64,000 nucleotides of DNA from Gymnothorax reevesii (lineage: Eukaryota; Chordata; Actinopteri; Anguilliformes; Muraenidae). Shown one piece after another: positions 12,273 through 24,882 of this stretch (within the stretch, counting starts at the first letter, position 1; every line of letters starts with the position of its first letter). The position numbers and the translations under genes are program-made. The stretch covers positions 26,553,719-26,617,718 of the forward strand of contig CM056577.1 of assembly GCA_029721435.1 (NCBI GenBank), given 5' to 3'. The notes below the pieces were generated by a model that saw nothing but the letters and a program-made list of their open reading frames with translations, was not told the DNA's origin and made no database searches.

Positions 12273-12900
12273 CAGTTGTGTTGGACTGAGCAGATGGTGG
12301 ACGATAGACCCCAACTAGAGCACACGGCAACCAAGTACATGTATCCCCCGAAGGCCCCCCAGTTGGGCACAGATGAACCCCAAAATCAATAGGTGTCGTG
12401 AACTTACCATGATACATGTCCCTGCAAAATTTGAAAAGAATCGGTGCACTTATGTGGGCTGTAGAGCGTTCACAAGAAAATCTCTGCGGACGCGGACGCA
12501 TGACGCGGCCAAATCCATAGTATCCTCTGAACTCGGGGCATACAATTACAGTCAGTCTACTACAGTTTACATTATTTCCTCAACAAACACTCAACGCTAA
12601 AAATTCAAAGCACCTGTACAACAAAGAGTTTGAAATAGAAACTGTAAAACATTCTTTAACATGAATGGCCACTCTTCCTCCCCTTGAAGGTCTAACTCTA
12701 TCTGAACGAAAGACATTGTCTCCCTCAAGCGAAATCATATCATCTTTGAACTTGCTGCACAGCCAAGACTCGGTGAACAGAAAAATATCAGCTTACGTTT
12801 GTCGAGCACAAAGCTTGATGACATCAGGTCTTGAGAGGAGGCTACGTACATTCATATGAATAATTCCCAAGCCTTTTAGTTTGACAAAATCATCCTGCGA
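12273..12900 (-). pseudogene. LINE endonuclease domain, N-terminal part
   Basis: Minus-strand frames give GLGIIHMNVRSLLSRPDVIK, ADIFLFTESWL and, near 12270-12300, VGVYRPPSAQ. These are the N-x-RS, TETWL-like and YRPP blocks of apurinic-type LINE endonucleases. Several stops and frame changes are present. Confidence 0.8.
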
Positions 12901-13689
12901 ACTAGAGACTTTGCAGTATCTGAATTATTTCGGAAGTGACTCGACTCCTTAACCATGAACTCATTAAGAGCTGTGATGAGCAAAGAATCATACAAATTAA
13001 AATTACAAGGAACAGGAGTAAAATAATTACAGCTGTGTTTATTATAACTCCACATCGGACTCACCTGAAGTCACTTTAAATGCTTTATAGCACAACCTGG
13101 AACAAAACAAATACAGACCCAAAAATGATTTCTGTCATTGGAATTCTGTCGATGTGGAAATAAAAGTGAGGAGGATACATGTACTTACCTGTAGCAATAT
13201 TGGAGATCTGGGCAAACTGCCCAATCAGCACTCTTAATGACATACATACTCGTCTTCATACTGCACTTTTCGATCGTACTTGTGTAATTGCAGAGCTTTG
13301 GAAGGAGAATCTCCCTGCTTGAACAGCTCTTGCATTTTATCCTTCACCTCTGGGGACCATCAGCAGCCATGATCGGGTGGTAATGAGTGAATCACTGGTT
13401 GACAACCATTCACCTTTCAGGAGGGTGTGGGTCCTAGAACCTAGAGGTATACCAAATGGTAATAAAGCACTCACTGTCTTGTCTCACAAACTATGCCAAA
13501 TCTAGATTCCAAGAAAAATAAGCTTTCAAATATTGTGCTGCATACCAAGAGGGCAGAAGGTCCCATGGTGGGGTCAAATTTTGCTCTGCCAGGAGCAGGT
13601 ACTTTGCCAGATATTGGACTTCAAAAGCTGAATAAGTTGAATTTTTTTTTCATTTCATTTTTCAATTTTTTTTCTTTTCATGTGTTATG
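12901..13689. other. No gene recognised
   Basis: Could include the 5' part of the LINE, but I see no ORF1 motif. A run of T near 13640-13675. Confidence 0.35.
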
Positions 13690-15010
13690 CTTGACAATGA
13701 GACCAGCTGTGAGGTTTTGTTCAGGAACCAGTCGCGAGAACACAGGATTGTAGGTGAGGAGATTGTGAGTGAGGGGGGGAACCCCCGCAGGGCAGAAGGC
13801 AAAAGTACAGAGTCCACAATCCAAAAGTCAAAATCCAGGAGGGCAGAATTAGAGTCGAAAACCAGGGCAGCAAACACAGAACTCGTAGTCAGGCAAAAAC
13901 AGATTCGGTAGACAAGCACAGGTTTGTCGAAGAAGCAAAAATAAAAAAACCAGTGGGCATATCCAAATCGTTACCAGGGCAGCAATCACAAAAATCGTAG
14001 TCGGGCAAAAAAGGTTCGCAAACACAGATGCAACAGAAATCCAAGAAATGCAGAGCCAAAATCGAAAGTCGGACGGTCCAGTCAGAAGAGAAACACAATG
14101 AGTACAAGGCGGAATACAATAGCAGCACAAGAAACATTCTGACAAAGAAGTTCTCTGAAGAGACACCTAATATACGCTCCAGGGAGATCACATGGTACAT
14201 AGAACACAGGTGCAGGAAATGAGACTAATTACAAAGGGTGGAACAAGAGGGAGAACCTGATCATATAAAGTAGGCAAAAGCTAAAACACGGGCAGGGATC
14301 ACGAGACAATCCTATAGACAGACATACGGCTCCAGTCAAGGAGTTCTAAGGTGCATAGATAATGAGAGAAAGGACAGCCCAAGCAGGTGTGGAGAATCCA
14401 CAGAAACACAGCAGAGAAGATTAGGGAGAGAAAAGGGGCGGAGACTAGAACAGGGCGAGTGCTGAGAGCTTGTTAATCAGTTAGTAAGTGCAACTATACA
14501 ATCCCTAGTGCTCGTTAGTAAATTAGTATTATATACAATGTTAGTTGGATTAGTAATCTTGGCGAAAACAAAAGTATTTGTTAGTATTGGTTAGTAAAAT
14601 AGAAAAGTAAGGTGAAGGAAGTAAAAGAGATTGGAAGGAAAGCTGAAATCCAGACACCATTAAATCACCGGAAAGAGTGGCACGCAATACTGGGGCTGTG
14701 AGCACTCACAAGACAAGAGACCAGACAGGGGGAGACAAAGTGCGATGCATGGGAAAAACAAAACATGGACTGGAATGAAACTATGGTTAAATGTAAAACA
14801 TGGAAAGACTAAACTAAGACAATACATGAACAAATCTTAGTTACCAATTCACAATACAAATATCAAAGAATAGTCAGACAATGCAAGTATTCAAATACGA
14901 ATAAGGCAGAATATAAAAATATGGCAAACAGATCAGGCATATGGCAAAGCAGAACATGAACATGGCAAGACAGATCAGAATCATAACACCAGCTATAAAT
15001 GTGAGCAGAA
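13690..15010 (-). repeat. Dispersed repeat family R1, copy 2
   Basis: Inverted relative to the copy at 2680-4520. It lacks the 30 bp minisatellite; instead it has loosely repeated CAGGGCAGCAA(A/T)CACA and GTAGTC(A/G)GGCAAAAA phrases (13860-14010). No coding capacity. Confidence 0.55.
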
Positions 15011-15298
15011 GAATTGTATAAAGTCAGGCACTAGCCTTTCCTTAAGTGTCCATCCTCTCTACAAAATGAAATCTTCACCACTATATTAAAAACAGCTGGA
15101 CAGTTTGAATTTTTTTAACTTTTTGCCTGATTTGTTGGAGATGACCTTGGCATTGTGCTATGCTAACACCAGAAATAATCCTGAAGAAAAGTGTATATTA
15201 TTAGTATAGCATTTTCACAATAAATAAGGCAAGTGTTAGATCTAACATAAGCTAAGTGGCTTGAGATTTTTAAAAATAACATATGACAAACTAGGCCT

Positions 15299-15698
15299 AC
15301 ACTGTCGGCCGCCAACATCAAGGGGTATATCCCCGAAATTCCCCAATCCTCGAAGCCCCCTTTATTAGATTTTCCTTTACTTGTCCTACAATATGACACA
15401 ATTTTGAGGTCTGTGGAAGTAATTGTTCCAGAGATATGGTTGAAAACCAGATTTTTTCAATATATAGCGCCACCTGGTGGCAAACCTAGGAGTGCATACT
15501 TGCCCAAAATCTTATCAGTTCATCCTCTCTACCATATCTACACATATGATAAATGCGATGCCAAGGTAAAGTATTTTGTGAGTTATCCTGCTAACGGCTA
15601 AAATCTGCGGACGCGGCAAGGCCACCGGCATTGGCGGCGGGTGGGGCGAAACCATGATTATCCCCGAAATACGAGTTTCGGGGCTATAATTACTTTAC
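15299..15698. mobile_element. Small inverted-repeat element, ATATCCCCGAA family
   Basis: Starts near GGGGTATATCCCCGAAATTC and ends near TTTCGGGGCTATAAT, with the internal phrase GCGCCACCTGGTGGCAAA. Both the ends and the phrase recur in the larger element at 61100-62148, so the two are related. Confidence 0.6.
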
Positions 15699-17124
15699 CT
15701 TATAGAAGACCTTTCCACAATGTCCATTTCCACTGATGATTGCTCTCTGCAGTGCCCAGTATATCATCTGACTGGTGTTTTTAAAGTAATTACACAATTT
15801 CTTTGCTTCATCCTCTGAATACAATGCCAAACTGAATTTGGCACAAAATGGACCTTGTTGTTCTTCCTCAAAAGAGCACATGTTATGCATGCAATCTTTC
15901 GGGAAGGTTTCCTTGAAAATAAAAGATTGTACGTAACTTTGGCGGGTTGCAAAAATGATTGAAGTCTACACTTATCAGGCCAATGAATTTGATCTTTCCG
16001 GTGAAGTTCATTTTGCTATGGTTACATTTTTCTGGGAAATTTTGAGCACCCGTGCGAGCAACATTATGCATATGGTAGTCAATATGTTAATTGTCAAAAC
16101 AATCTTTGAGGTGCGATCAGTCACATGCATTTACTGCAGGCCTAGGCTCAGTTACACATCACTGATACGAATGAAAACTACTTGAAGGGACGTTGAAAGA
16201 GGCATGGAATCTAACAAATCATTGCAACGCAGTGTGTTTTTAATCACATTACAGTGAATACAATGGGCTTGGACATCCAAGCTATCAATACAATGACTGA
16301 CCCACCTCAAAAGAACTTTATTGAACTCTTTGACAAGTGGACAATGCTCACACATGCAAACACGTGACTCAACTGCAAAGAGTGGGGGGGAAAAAATGAT
16401 TTTTAAAAAAATTGCACCCTGTGCAGGTATCTGTTTTTTGTGTGTGTGCTGATAGTCTTATTAAAATGTGGTTCAATGGCAGGAAGCAAATGAAATGTGG
16501 GAAGTTGACATTACTCTTTCCCACTGTGCACCTGATCATATTGCTGCTCCACATTACCCTTCCCCCCAAAAGTGTAACGAAGACAGAAAACACAAGACTG
16601 ACTTCAAAACCCACCCCCCTCTTCTGCTAATTTGCCTGATTAAAGGAAGGTCTGTGTTCTGACCCATACACAATTTGACAAAATGTAATAAAATTACGGC
16701 CGCTATGTGAAGTGAATTTTATGACTGCCCCCCTGTTCATTTAGTAGCACTTACTCACAAAAATACACACACACGCACACACATACACACACACACTGGT
16801 AATTATGGTTTATAAGGTTCCACCAATGCTAGAGAGGTAGAAATAACACTGAAAAATCTGTTGTGACTCTTAGAAGATACATCCAACTTAAAATTTCTGA
16901 TTTAAATTTTAGATGCTGAAAATATCACAAACCTGATATACTTATTGCTTGTGGGGACATGGCTTAAAGAGTGTTTCTGAGGACTTGCATGGTTTATCAG
17001 CACAGACTGTATACACAACACACAAACATGACCAGGTACTGATATAAGAGGACAGTCCTGCTATAAAACAGCAAATATGGCACCTCAAACAAGTCTTATC
17101 TTATCAATGCATAACTTATAAGTC
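15699..17124. other. No gene recognised; one CA repeat
   Basis: Apart from the microsatellite at 16764 I recognise no element or exon here. Confidence 0.4.
16764..16797 (+). repeat. (CA)n microsatellite
   Basis: About 17 dinucleotides with two interruptions (CG and AT). Confidence 0.9.
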
Positions 17125-18675
17125 CAGTTATGCTCAAAAGTTTGAATGAATGAATTTGTGAAATGTTGCCATTTATTTTGAAAATATGACTCCATGCAAA
17201 AAACTTATTTTATTTAAGGATAGAGATTATGTGAAGTCCTGCATCATCACATAGGTGTTTGGCCCCTTTTTAAATCATAATGATACCCAAATGGCCCTGA
17301 TCATAAGTTTACATACTCTTGAATGTTTGATCTTGTTAAATACACACAAGCTGACACTTTGAGGTTTAAATAGCAGTTTAGAGTTCTACACCTGTGGCTT
17401 TTTAAACTGCAAGTAGTGTCTGCGTACAGTCATTGTGTTTCTTAGAGTGGATGCTCCATCTGGCTCGACGCAGAGCCATGGGGAGCGGAAAAGAACTGTG
17501 GAAGGACATTCCTTACAAGGTCGCACAATTTTTTAAAGATGGGAAAGGATATAAATAGATGTCCAAAGACCTGACAATGACAGTCAGTACTGTTCAGTCC
17601 GCGATTAAGAGATGGAAAGTTGGGGGATATGTTGATACCAAGCCAAGGTTAGGTAGGCCGAGAAAGATTTACGCCCAAACTTGGCTGAATTGGACAAAAA
17701 AATAAAATAAAATACACAAACTATCTGCAGAGAAATACACGATGCTCTGGAAAAAGATGGTGTGGTCATTTGAAGGAGCACAATACGGAGGTACTTAAAC
17801 AGTGAGTTGCATAGTCAAGTTGCGAGAAGGAAGCCATTATTGCACCAATCCCACAAAAAAGCCTGCCTAAAATATGCCAGACAACACCTTCACACTCCTC
17901 AAAACTTCTGGAATATTGTCATTTGGGGTGACAAGACACAAATGGAACTCTATAGTCACAACCATAAGCGCTATGTTTGAAGAGCAGTCAATAAGGCCCA
18001 TGGTGAAAAATATAAAGCATGGTGGCTCCCTGATGTTTCAGAGAAATCTTTTGAAAATTGATGGCAAGGTGAAAGCGGCATGCTATCAGAAAACACTGGC
18101 AGACAATTTGCATTCTTCAGCACAAAAGCCGCGCATGAGATGCACTTGGACTTTCCAGCATGACAATGATCCAGAGCACAAGGCCAAGCTGACCCTCAAG
18201 TGGTTACTAAAGAGACAGGTGAAGGTTCTGGAGCGGCCGTCACAATCTCCTGACCTGAATATCATCGAGCCGCTTTGAGGAGATCTCAAACGTGCAGTTC
18301 ATACAAGACGACCAAAGAATTTGCAGGAGCTGGAGGGATTTTGCAAGGAAGAATGGGCAGCTATAACACCTAAGAGAATTAGGGGCCTCGTTGACAACTA
18401 TCACAAAAGACTGCATGCTGTTATTGATGCTAAGGGGGGAAATGCACAGTACTAAGAACTTAAGGGTATTCACACTTTTGAACAGGGTCCATTTCATTTT
18501 GGCCTTATTACCATGTATTATTTGCTGATTGTGCCATTCTACATGACCTTCAGTTGGATATGAATCCAGTAAGAAATAAAAGAAATGTGTTTTGCCTGGC
18601 CATTCATGTATTCTTGAAAAATTGTTCCCCATTTGACAAATTCAGCCAGGGTATGCAAACATTTGAGGACAGCTG
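17125..18675 (+). mobile_element. Tc1-like DNA transposon 3
   Basis: Inverted ends CAG(T/C)T(A/G)T(G/C)CTCAAAAG at 17125 and 18675. TA follows at 18676; the left flank is TC, probably a mutated TA. A second, internal version of the end sequence (AAGTTTACATACTCTTGAAT at about 17309) gives the inner-plus-outer direct repeat plan seen in Sleeping Beauty-like elements. 1551 bp. Confidence 0.88.
17478..18455 (+). pseudogene. Tc1-like transposase relic
   Basis: From ATGGGGAGCGGAAAAGAACT to the TAA at 18453. Motifs: IVIWGDKTQMELY (first Asp), FQHDNDPEHKAKLTLKWL (second Asp) and SPDLNIIEPL (Glu) followed by a stop where Trp is expected. Further stops near 17555 show it is dead. Confidence 0.88.
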
Positions 18676-20225
18676 TATCATTGTTTGGCACTTGGCATAT
18701 CACTTTCAAAATCCAATCAATTATTTGTTTTGAAGGCTTTATTTTGGCAGATTTCCAGTCAAACCTCAAAAGCAATATTACACAAAATTTCAATCTTTTA
18801 AAAACATTTGCAAAATTAGTTTGTAATGTTGTTTTCTGGTCAAATCATTAACATGGAATAAGTATTTTCTGTCAGTTCATTTTAAATTCATTATTTTTAA
18901 AATGTCTTTGTAGACAATGACCTCACAAAAAAGTACATGGTAAGTGCTTAGAAAGTTCTGGATTGAACTTTCGCAAAAATCCTAGTCAGTAAATTAACAT
19001 CATATTATAAACAATCGGGTATCAATCAGGGAATGAACTAAAATAAATACATTAAAAAAATAAGATGAAATAATGATAATGAAATAAAAAAGGTCAACAA
19101 ACTTCAAGTCTGGCCTATCTTTATTAACATAAGCGGGTCGCAAAAGCTCAGAACACTGTCTCATTAGCCTATTAGAAGTAGCAGCATTAGCATTTCACCA
19201 GGGCTATCAAATGGGCACCTCCACCTTGATAAATCCAATTTGATGTTTGGTTTATTTAGGCCCGTGACACCTCCAAAAGGCTGCTATACGGTCTGACAGC
19301 AGGTTTCCAGTATTTCTGCCAGCTTCCTCGGAACCTGGTCGTGATGCCGCCGGTAGTGTTCCATACCCATAAGAGTCTTGCGTTGGTGTTACCAGAGAGG
19401 GGGCAGTTCTCAGTGCTGAACCACAGGTGATGGTTTAGGGGACAAGCAATGACTTGGAGAAAAAAATAGACCACACAAAGCCCCCTTTCTCATGGTGAGT
19501 TGGCTTTAACCCTTTCACCCCCAGTAGTGCCATGGCTCTTGCGTGACTGGCATTTTTTCCCAATGGTGCCATACGGCACCCTTTTTGTTATGTTTCTTTT
19601 AACAATCTGGAATAAGAACAGACAGCCAGAAATTTTGTTAGAATATCAACAAAGGCCATGGGAGAAATAGCAGTGAGAACTGGGCACGGGTGGAGCTGAG
19701 AGGATTAATATCTGGTCAAGGCAAAAGAAAGCATTTAGTGCTTTAACCAGTTTGGATTCATCTGATTTGTGTGTCAAATGGTTAGCTCCTGTTGCGCTTT
19801 TGGCTGTGAAACACTACAGACCTTGTAGAAGTATGTTTTATTTATTCTAACACCTTAGTTTTGCTCATATTTATGCATAAATACTTGAGTTTTATATCAA
19901 TTTACCTGATTTTGATCATATTGATCATATCTAGAAACCTTTCAATTGTAAGTATGTCCTTAACTGAAAGAGTATCCGGTAACGACATTCTTTTTTCTTT
20001 TTTTTTTAGATAATTTGTTTCTGAATAGGGCTGTTTACTGTGGTTACTATGCATTTTCCCATGACCGGAACTGGCGCCTGTTTGACCATAGCAGAATGCA
20101 CTAAGAATAGAGAGCGGGCGGTCTAGTTTTTTCTTTGCGTCATTGTGGACAAGCCAGAGTGCCATAGGTAGCCCTGATCAAAAACCTGACTCAGGCTTGA
20201 GATGCTCTCTAAAGGCCCAGCCCAC
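18676..20225. other. No gene recognised
   Basis: AT-rich with weak open frames only. A poly-T run lies near 19990-20010. Confidence 0.4.
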
Positions 20226-20450
20226 CAACTGATCTGTCAACTGTGCCCTCCCACTTCGTCCAGCGCTCTTGCTGACCTTGTGACATGGCTCTGATCTAGT
20301 AGCCCTCCTGCAAAGCCCTCGTCACTTCTGCCACCACCATGTTCTTCCTCTCCCTCTGGGTGGCATAGGGCCACACATGGTGCTTCAAGTAGTCTGAGTC
20401 CTGCTCATCCAACCTGAACTCTGCTGACGAATTCCTCATGCTGCAGCCTG
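20226..20450 (-). pseudogene. Fragment resembling a non-LTR retrotransposon C terminus
   Basis: Minus-strand reading gives SDYLKHHVWPYATQRERKNM, then VVAEVTRALQEGY, a stop, and MSQGQQERWTKWEG. I recognise the SQGQQ-x-x-W-T-x-W-E pattern from reverse-transcriptase proteins repeated in fish genomes. The clade is uncertain. Confidence 0.5.
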
Positions 20451-20678
20451 TTTGAGGCCTGATCCACTTCTGCTTGTGCTATTCATTTCTTTCTTGTTCG
20501 GACAGGCGCACTAGCACCCACTGGTTCCTGGTCTGTGGATTTCCTCGGTTCCAGGTTAAACCTGGCTTTTTTGTTAGTGCCTGGACTTATAGATCAGAGC
20601 AGCAGCTACAACACATTTTTTTACAAACAGCCTTGCCTCAGAGAAGCATCGTGACAGACTCAGTCATTTCCACATTTA

Positions 20679-21659
20679 CAGCAGGGAAAATAAATATTGA
20701 ACATGAACATTTCTCATGGGGCTATTGACATGAAATTTTCACCAAATGTTAGTAAAACCCAAGTAATCCATACATATGAAGAAATCAAAACAAATAAATC
20801 TATGACTTAAGTTATGTGTAATTAAGTGGAATGACAGGGAATAGGTATTGAACACATGAAGAAAAGAAGCGGCAAAAAGGTATGGAAAGCCAAGAACACC
20901 AGCTAGAATCTGTCAGTATTGAGAAAGCAATCCTGCCCCCCATCAGTGCAAATTAATATCAGCTGGTTTAGTCCTAATTGATGGCTTATGAAAAGGTTTC
21001 TCATTACCAAGGTGTCACACAAGAAGCATTGCGTGATAAGTAAAAGCAAAGAGCTCTCTCAAAACCTTCGCAACCTCATTGTTGCAAAGATAACAGTTGG
21101 CATTGGCAATTACAGATGGCATTGGTTACAGATATATTTCTGAACTTCTGAATGTTCCAGTGAGCACCATTGGGGCCATAATCCAGAAAAGGAAAGAACA
21201 TCATTTCACCATTTACCGGCTACGACCAGGTGCTCCTTGCATGATTTCTGACAGAGGAGTCAAAAGAATAATCAGAAAAGTTGTCCAAGAGCCCAGGACC
21301 ACTCATGGAGGGCTTCAGAAAGACCTGGAATTAGCAGGTACAGTTGTTTCAAAGAAACCAATAAGTAATGCATTCAACTGCCATGGCCTCTATGCAAGCT
21401 CACCACGCAAGACTCCATTGCTGCAGAAAAAGGATGTTGAAGCTCATTTAAAGTTTACTGCACAACATCTGGACAAGCCCGTGAAATACTGGAAGAATAT
21501 ATTCTGGTCAGATGAGACCAAAACTGAACTCTTTGAATGTCATAGCACACACTATGTTTGGAGGACAAACGGCACTGCACATCACCCCCAAAGCAACATA
21601 CCAGCAGTGAAGTTTGGAGGTGGGAACATCATGGTGTGGGGTTGTTTTTCAGTATATGG
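20679..21659 (+). mobile_element. Tc1-like DNA transposon 4, 3' truncated
   Basis: Left end CAGCAGGGAAAATAAATATT after a TA (20677-20678). The transposase follows on the plus strand and stops abruptly at 21659, where sequence of another element type begins. The right inverted repeat is absent. Confidence 0.85.
21030..21659 (+). pseudogene. Tc1-like transposase, truncated
   Basis: Contains a helix-turn-helix (ISELLNVPVSTIGAIIQK), then DRGVKRIIRKVVQEPRTT, KPVKYWKNIFWSDETKTELF with the first catalytic Asp, and the GGGNIMVWGCF block. The second Asp and the Glu are lost with the 3' end. A frame break lies near 21095. Confidence 0.87.
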
Positions 21660-21770
21660 TAGGGCTGGGCGATATGGACTAAAAGTCATCTCAATATTTT
21701 TTAGCAGAATGGCAATACTCAATATATATAGATATTTAATGTTTTTTTGGCCGTGAACCGGGTTTACAGT
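21660..21770 (+). mobile_element. Terminal fragment of another DNA element
   Basis: Begins TAGGGCTGGGCGATATGGAC exactly where the Tc1 sequence stops. I recognise this phrase as an end of a common fish repeat, but its partner end is not visible. Confidence 0.45.
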
Positions 21771-21779
21771 TCTAAGGCT

Positions 21780-22140
21780 ATTTGACCATTACTTCCAGTA
21801 GGCATGTGACAGTCCATACAGGAATCACTTGCGAGACAGGAGAAATCCAATATAACCAGACTTTATTGGAGTAAGGAGAGGGATCTCCAACAGGTGGCAG
21901 GCGACAGCACACAATACAGGAGACAGTCTCAGAATCCAGAGGACAATAGCCGATTCGAGAACAGGGCAGCCAATACACAAATCCAGGTTGGGCAAAAAGA
22001 GGGCCGGTGCACAAAAATAGTAATGGCAGGCTACAGTACACAATTCGGCGGACAGTCTTGAAATCCAGGGGGCAAAAACAGGTTTGGTAACAGCTGTCTG
22101 ATTGAAAAATGTAAACGGACGAAACCACGTACCAAAATTA
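21780..22140. repeat. Degenerate repeat, R1-like phrases
   Basis: Two loosely repeated blocks (CAGGCGACAGCACACAATAC near 21900 and CAGGCTACAGTACACAATTC near 22025), each followed by a GACAGTCT and an AATCCAG phrase. Reminiscent of 13860-14010 in style; not proven to be the same family. Confidence 0.4.
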
Positions 22141-23353
22141 CCTTCATTCGCAGAAGAGGTCTGAAATGCCTTTGCCGAGTGCTGGTGCAAAGACTTAATT
22201 ACAATTGAATTATTTGTCTGTACTGAATGCAGCCCATTATTTTGACGCTTTTAGATCGCTTGGGGGAGAGAAGCCATGTCTTCAATTGCCACTTGATTAT
22301 TCATGACATGGAAAACATGTTAATAAAGGAAAAGCATCTAGAATTAGCCAGGACTAATTGTTAATAAAGATATTAGCCCAGGTCTAACACCGCCGCTGTA
22401 AAAGCCAGGAAAACGGTAGTAGTTATCATGTATGTGATATAAAGCATACTTCGCTTCATCTCTCTTTTTACTTCAAGTGATTCCAAACTTTTAAAAATCA
22501 CCGTCATGTTTTACTTAAAACTGACACTGGAGTTTGAGACCATGAACTCATACAGAAATCACACTACCACATCCCAGAAACCTAAACCCATATTGAACAT
22601 AATTTTACTTTTAATTACATCACTTTTTAGTTAAGTAAATATACTGATATTGTATACTAAAAGTAACAACTTAACAGTGAAATTAGACAGCTGCAAGCTC
22701 TCCAAAACTACCAAACGATATGAGACTCAACGATTGTCTGAGCAGTGAGAGGTAAAAACTGATCTTTGTGCATCACTGTGGAGGATTGGCCTCTTTTTCT
22801 GCGAATAAATGTACCTGAGAAAACTAACAGAAAATTATATACATTACTGGCAATTTGTTAAAGCCAGACTCAAACATCATTGATGCACTTCTGCAAGTAC
22901 TCTGCTAGTATTCCAAGGAGAAGTTCACCATGATTATAACCATCATGTGCCTTAAGACGGGGCTGGCCAAATCAGCATGAGCTCACCGGGTTCTGTAGCT
23001 CATGGTCACCTTATCAAATCTGTTCAATACATCTATTGCGCCTCTTGTCATTTCGCGAACAACATTTTAATCATGACTGTATGCACTGAGAATTCCTATG
23101 GATGTTCCCTGTCGAAGGTTAAAACTGAAAGTATTTATTTGAGTTCAACATTACCACCGCTAATACCACGGCCATATGCCACAGTTGGCTACAATGGATT
23201 AACTGAACATTAAGTTATCCAAGTAACATCCCAACAGTGAGTACATCGGCGACTAGCAATCGCAAGAGGTTAATAAACTAACGTTGACATTAATCACCGC
23301 ATCTTACAATCTAATCACTGGCTGAAATGTAGCTGACTTACTGACTGGTCATC

Positions 23354-23475
23354 ATGGGTGTGTTTCCTGAATGCATAGTTGCTAACTAAGTTAGTAACTT
23401 ACATAGCTCCTCCATTCACAGCCTATGGGCCCAACTATGTAAGTTAGCATCTGTGATTTTGGGAAACACGTCCCA
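23354..23475. mobile_element. Short inverted-repeat element (MITE-like)
   Basis: Left GTGTGTTTCCTGAATGCATA and right (read inwards) ACGTGTTTCCCAAAATCACA, then GCTAACTTACATAG shared in both arms. About 120 bp with imperfect symmetry; target duplication unclear. Confidence 0.6.
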
Positions 23476-24553
23476 GAAGAGCAACAGCCAAGCATGCTAG
23501 CGTTACTGCTAACACTGCCAACAGGCCTGTAAACGGCGGAATCCTGACAGTGCCGGCTGATCCTGACCACTGGGTGGTCTCTAGCTAGCTAGCAAACGTA
23601 GTCAGCAGCAGCAAACAAGCAACTGCGATAGCCGCCTGCAAGCTATCTAACTAACCAACACGTTTCTTAATAGCTGTCTGTCTTGCCAGAGTATTGTTAC
23701 TAAACTTGACCAACTAAAGTCAGGAAAACATTACCACACCTGGAGTTCAACTGAGGTCTATTAACTTAACTCAATTATCTTAACCCAATTATTTAAGGAC
23801 AAATTAAATGGCTAACTTAACCCCAGAGTTCACAATCCCGTAGGAAAGCCTCTGAAGCAATGTAATACTCCACGATTACTGGAAGGAGCTTAAAAAGCAA
23901 ACATTAAAATTTGCTGCTGTGTCCAAATGGTACCTTGCATCGTAATATTCAATTACTTTTCATGTGTAAGGCTAAGTTTTGCTTGGTTGACAGTTACAAT
24001 ATAACAAGTGCCCACATCGCAACATTTGGCATAAACTGGCACAATTTCTTTTCTAAATCAATGTTGTTTTGATCAGATAAACATTAAACATTACCGTTTT
24101 CCTGATGTTGAGCCCCATGTAGATAATTAGAAATATTATTTTAAATATCAAATGGAAATATTACGTATCCACTGCAACAAGTCAGAGGATGGCCACCACC
24201 ACTTGCTTCGTTGTGTTGATTTGCGGCAATGTGTATATTTTCACCGGAGTGTTTATGGTAGTGCACTACCAAATTTTGTCAGTAGAGGGCAGAGGACCAT
24301 ACACAAACACAAAAAAACAGATGTGGGGGTTAACGGGACAGATGTATAAAAACCCATTTGGCCATGGACCCCGTTATATAGCTGGGTCTGTGATATATCT
24401 AACGGTCTGTGATAATCTTTTGATATAAAAGTTGTTGTGGAATTCATAATTTAGTCTCACACTTGCTCAGTTTATGAGGACACCAAATGAGTCCTATCAC
24501 CATGATGCCTATAAATTACATTGTGTTGAGTCCTTGTGTCCCATAAATACCAA

Positions 24554-24604
24554 TACACACACACACTCATGCACAAGCGTGCGCGCGTACACACACACAC
24601 ACAT
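24554..24604 (+). repeat. (CA)n/(GC)n microsatellite
   Basis: Two CA tracts separated by a TCATGCACAAGCGTGCGCGC block. Confidence 0.85.
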
Positions 24605-24725
24605 TAGGCTGTTGGACAAAATGACTCACTCTACGTTCCAAAGGGTTCCAAACTTCTATTTGGCCAACATAGAGAGCACCAACATCAGAAGCCGTGCATT
24701 ATGTTATTTTCATGCCAAACATATA

Positions 24726-24882
24726 CAGTATATATCAAACTCCAGTCCTGGAAGCCTTCAGTGTCTGCTGGTTATTGCTGCGATCCAGCTCTAGTGATTA
24801 ATTTGGGCCAATGATTGGCTTGGGTTCACACACTAAACTGGCAGGCACTGCGGTCTTGTAGGACTGGTGTTTGACACCATTG
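24726..24882. mobile_element. hAT-type short inverted-repeat element
   Basis: Left arm CAGTATATATCAAACTCCAG TCCTGGAAG; right arm read inwards CAATGGTGTCAAACACCAGT CCTACAAG, then GCAGTG(T/C)CTGC in both. Such TCAAACTCCAGTCCT ends are common in fish hAT derivatives. No matching 8 bp duplication is visible. Confidence 0.65.

Larger units (their letters stand above)
8449..12900 (-). mobile_element. Non-LTR retrotransposon (LINE), broken and nested
   Basis: Read on the minus strand from 12900 to 8449, pieces of one LINE ORF2 appear in the correct order: endonuclease start (12273-12900), linker after the endonuclease (11240-11560), RT N-terminal region (10665-11240), then RT core and C terminus (8449-9057). 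It is interrupted by a foldback element (about 11581-12272) and a Tc1-like element (9124-10663). Part of the endonuclease and part of the RT are missing as well, so deletions happened too. The clade was not decided. Confidence 0.8.

Noticed and set aside
11549..12318. Two near-identical peptides (SSQCLVLN...) as a duplicated gene
   Set aside because: They lie on opposite strands in the two arms of one inverted repeat; the similarity is of DNA, not of a conserved protein.
17125..18675. Possible active Tc1 transposon
   Set aside because: Stops near 17555 and at the end of the SPDLNIIEPL block break the transposase.
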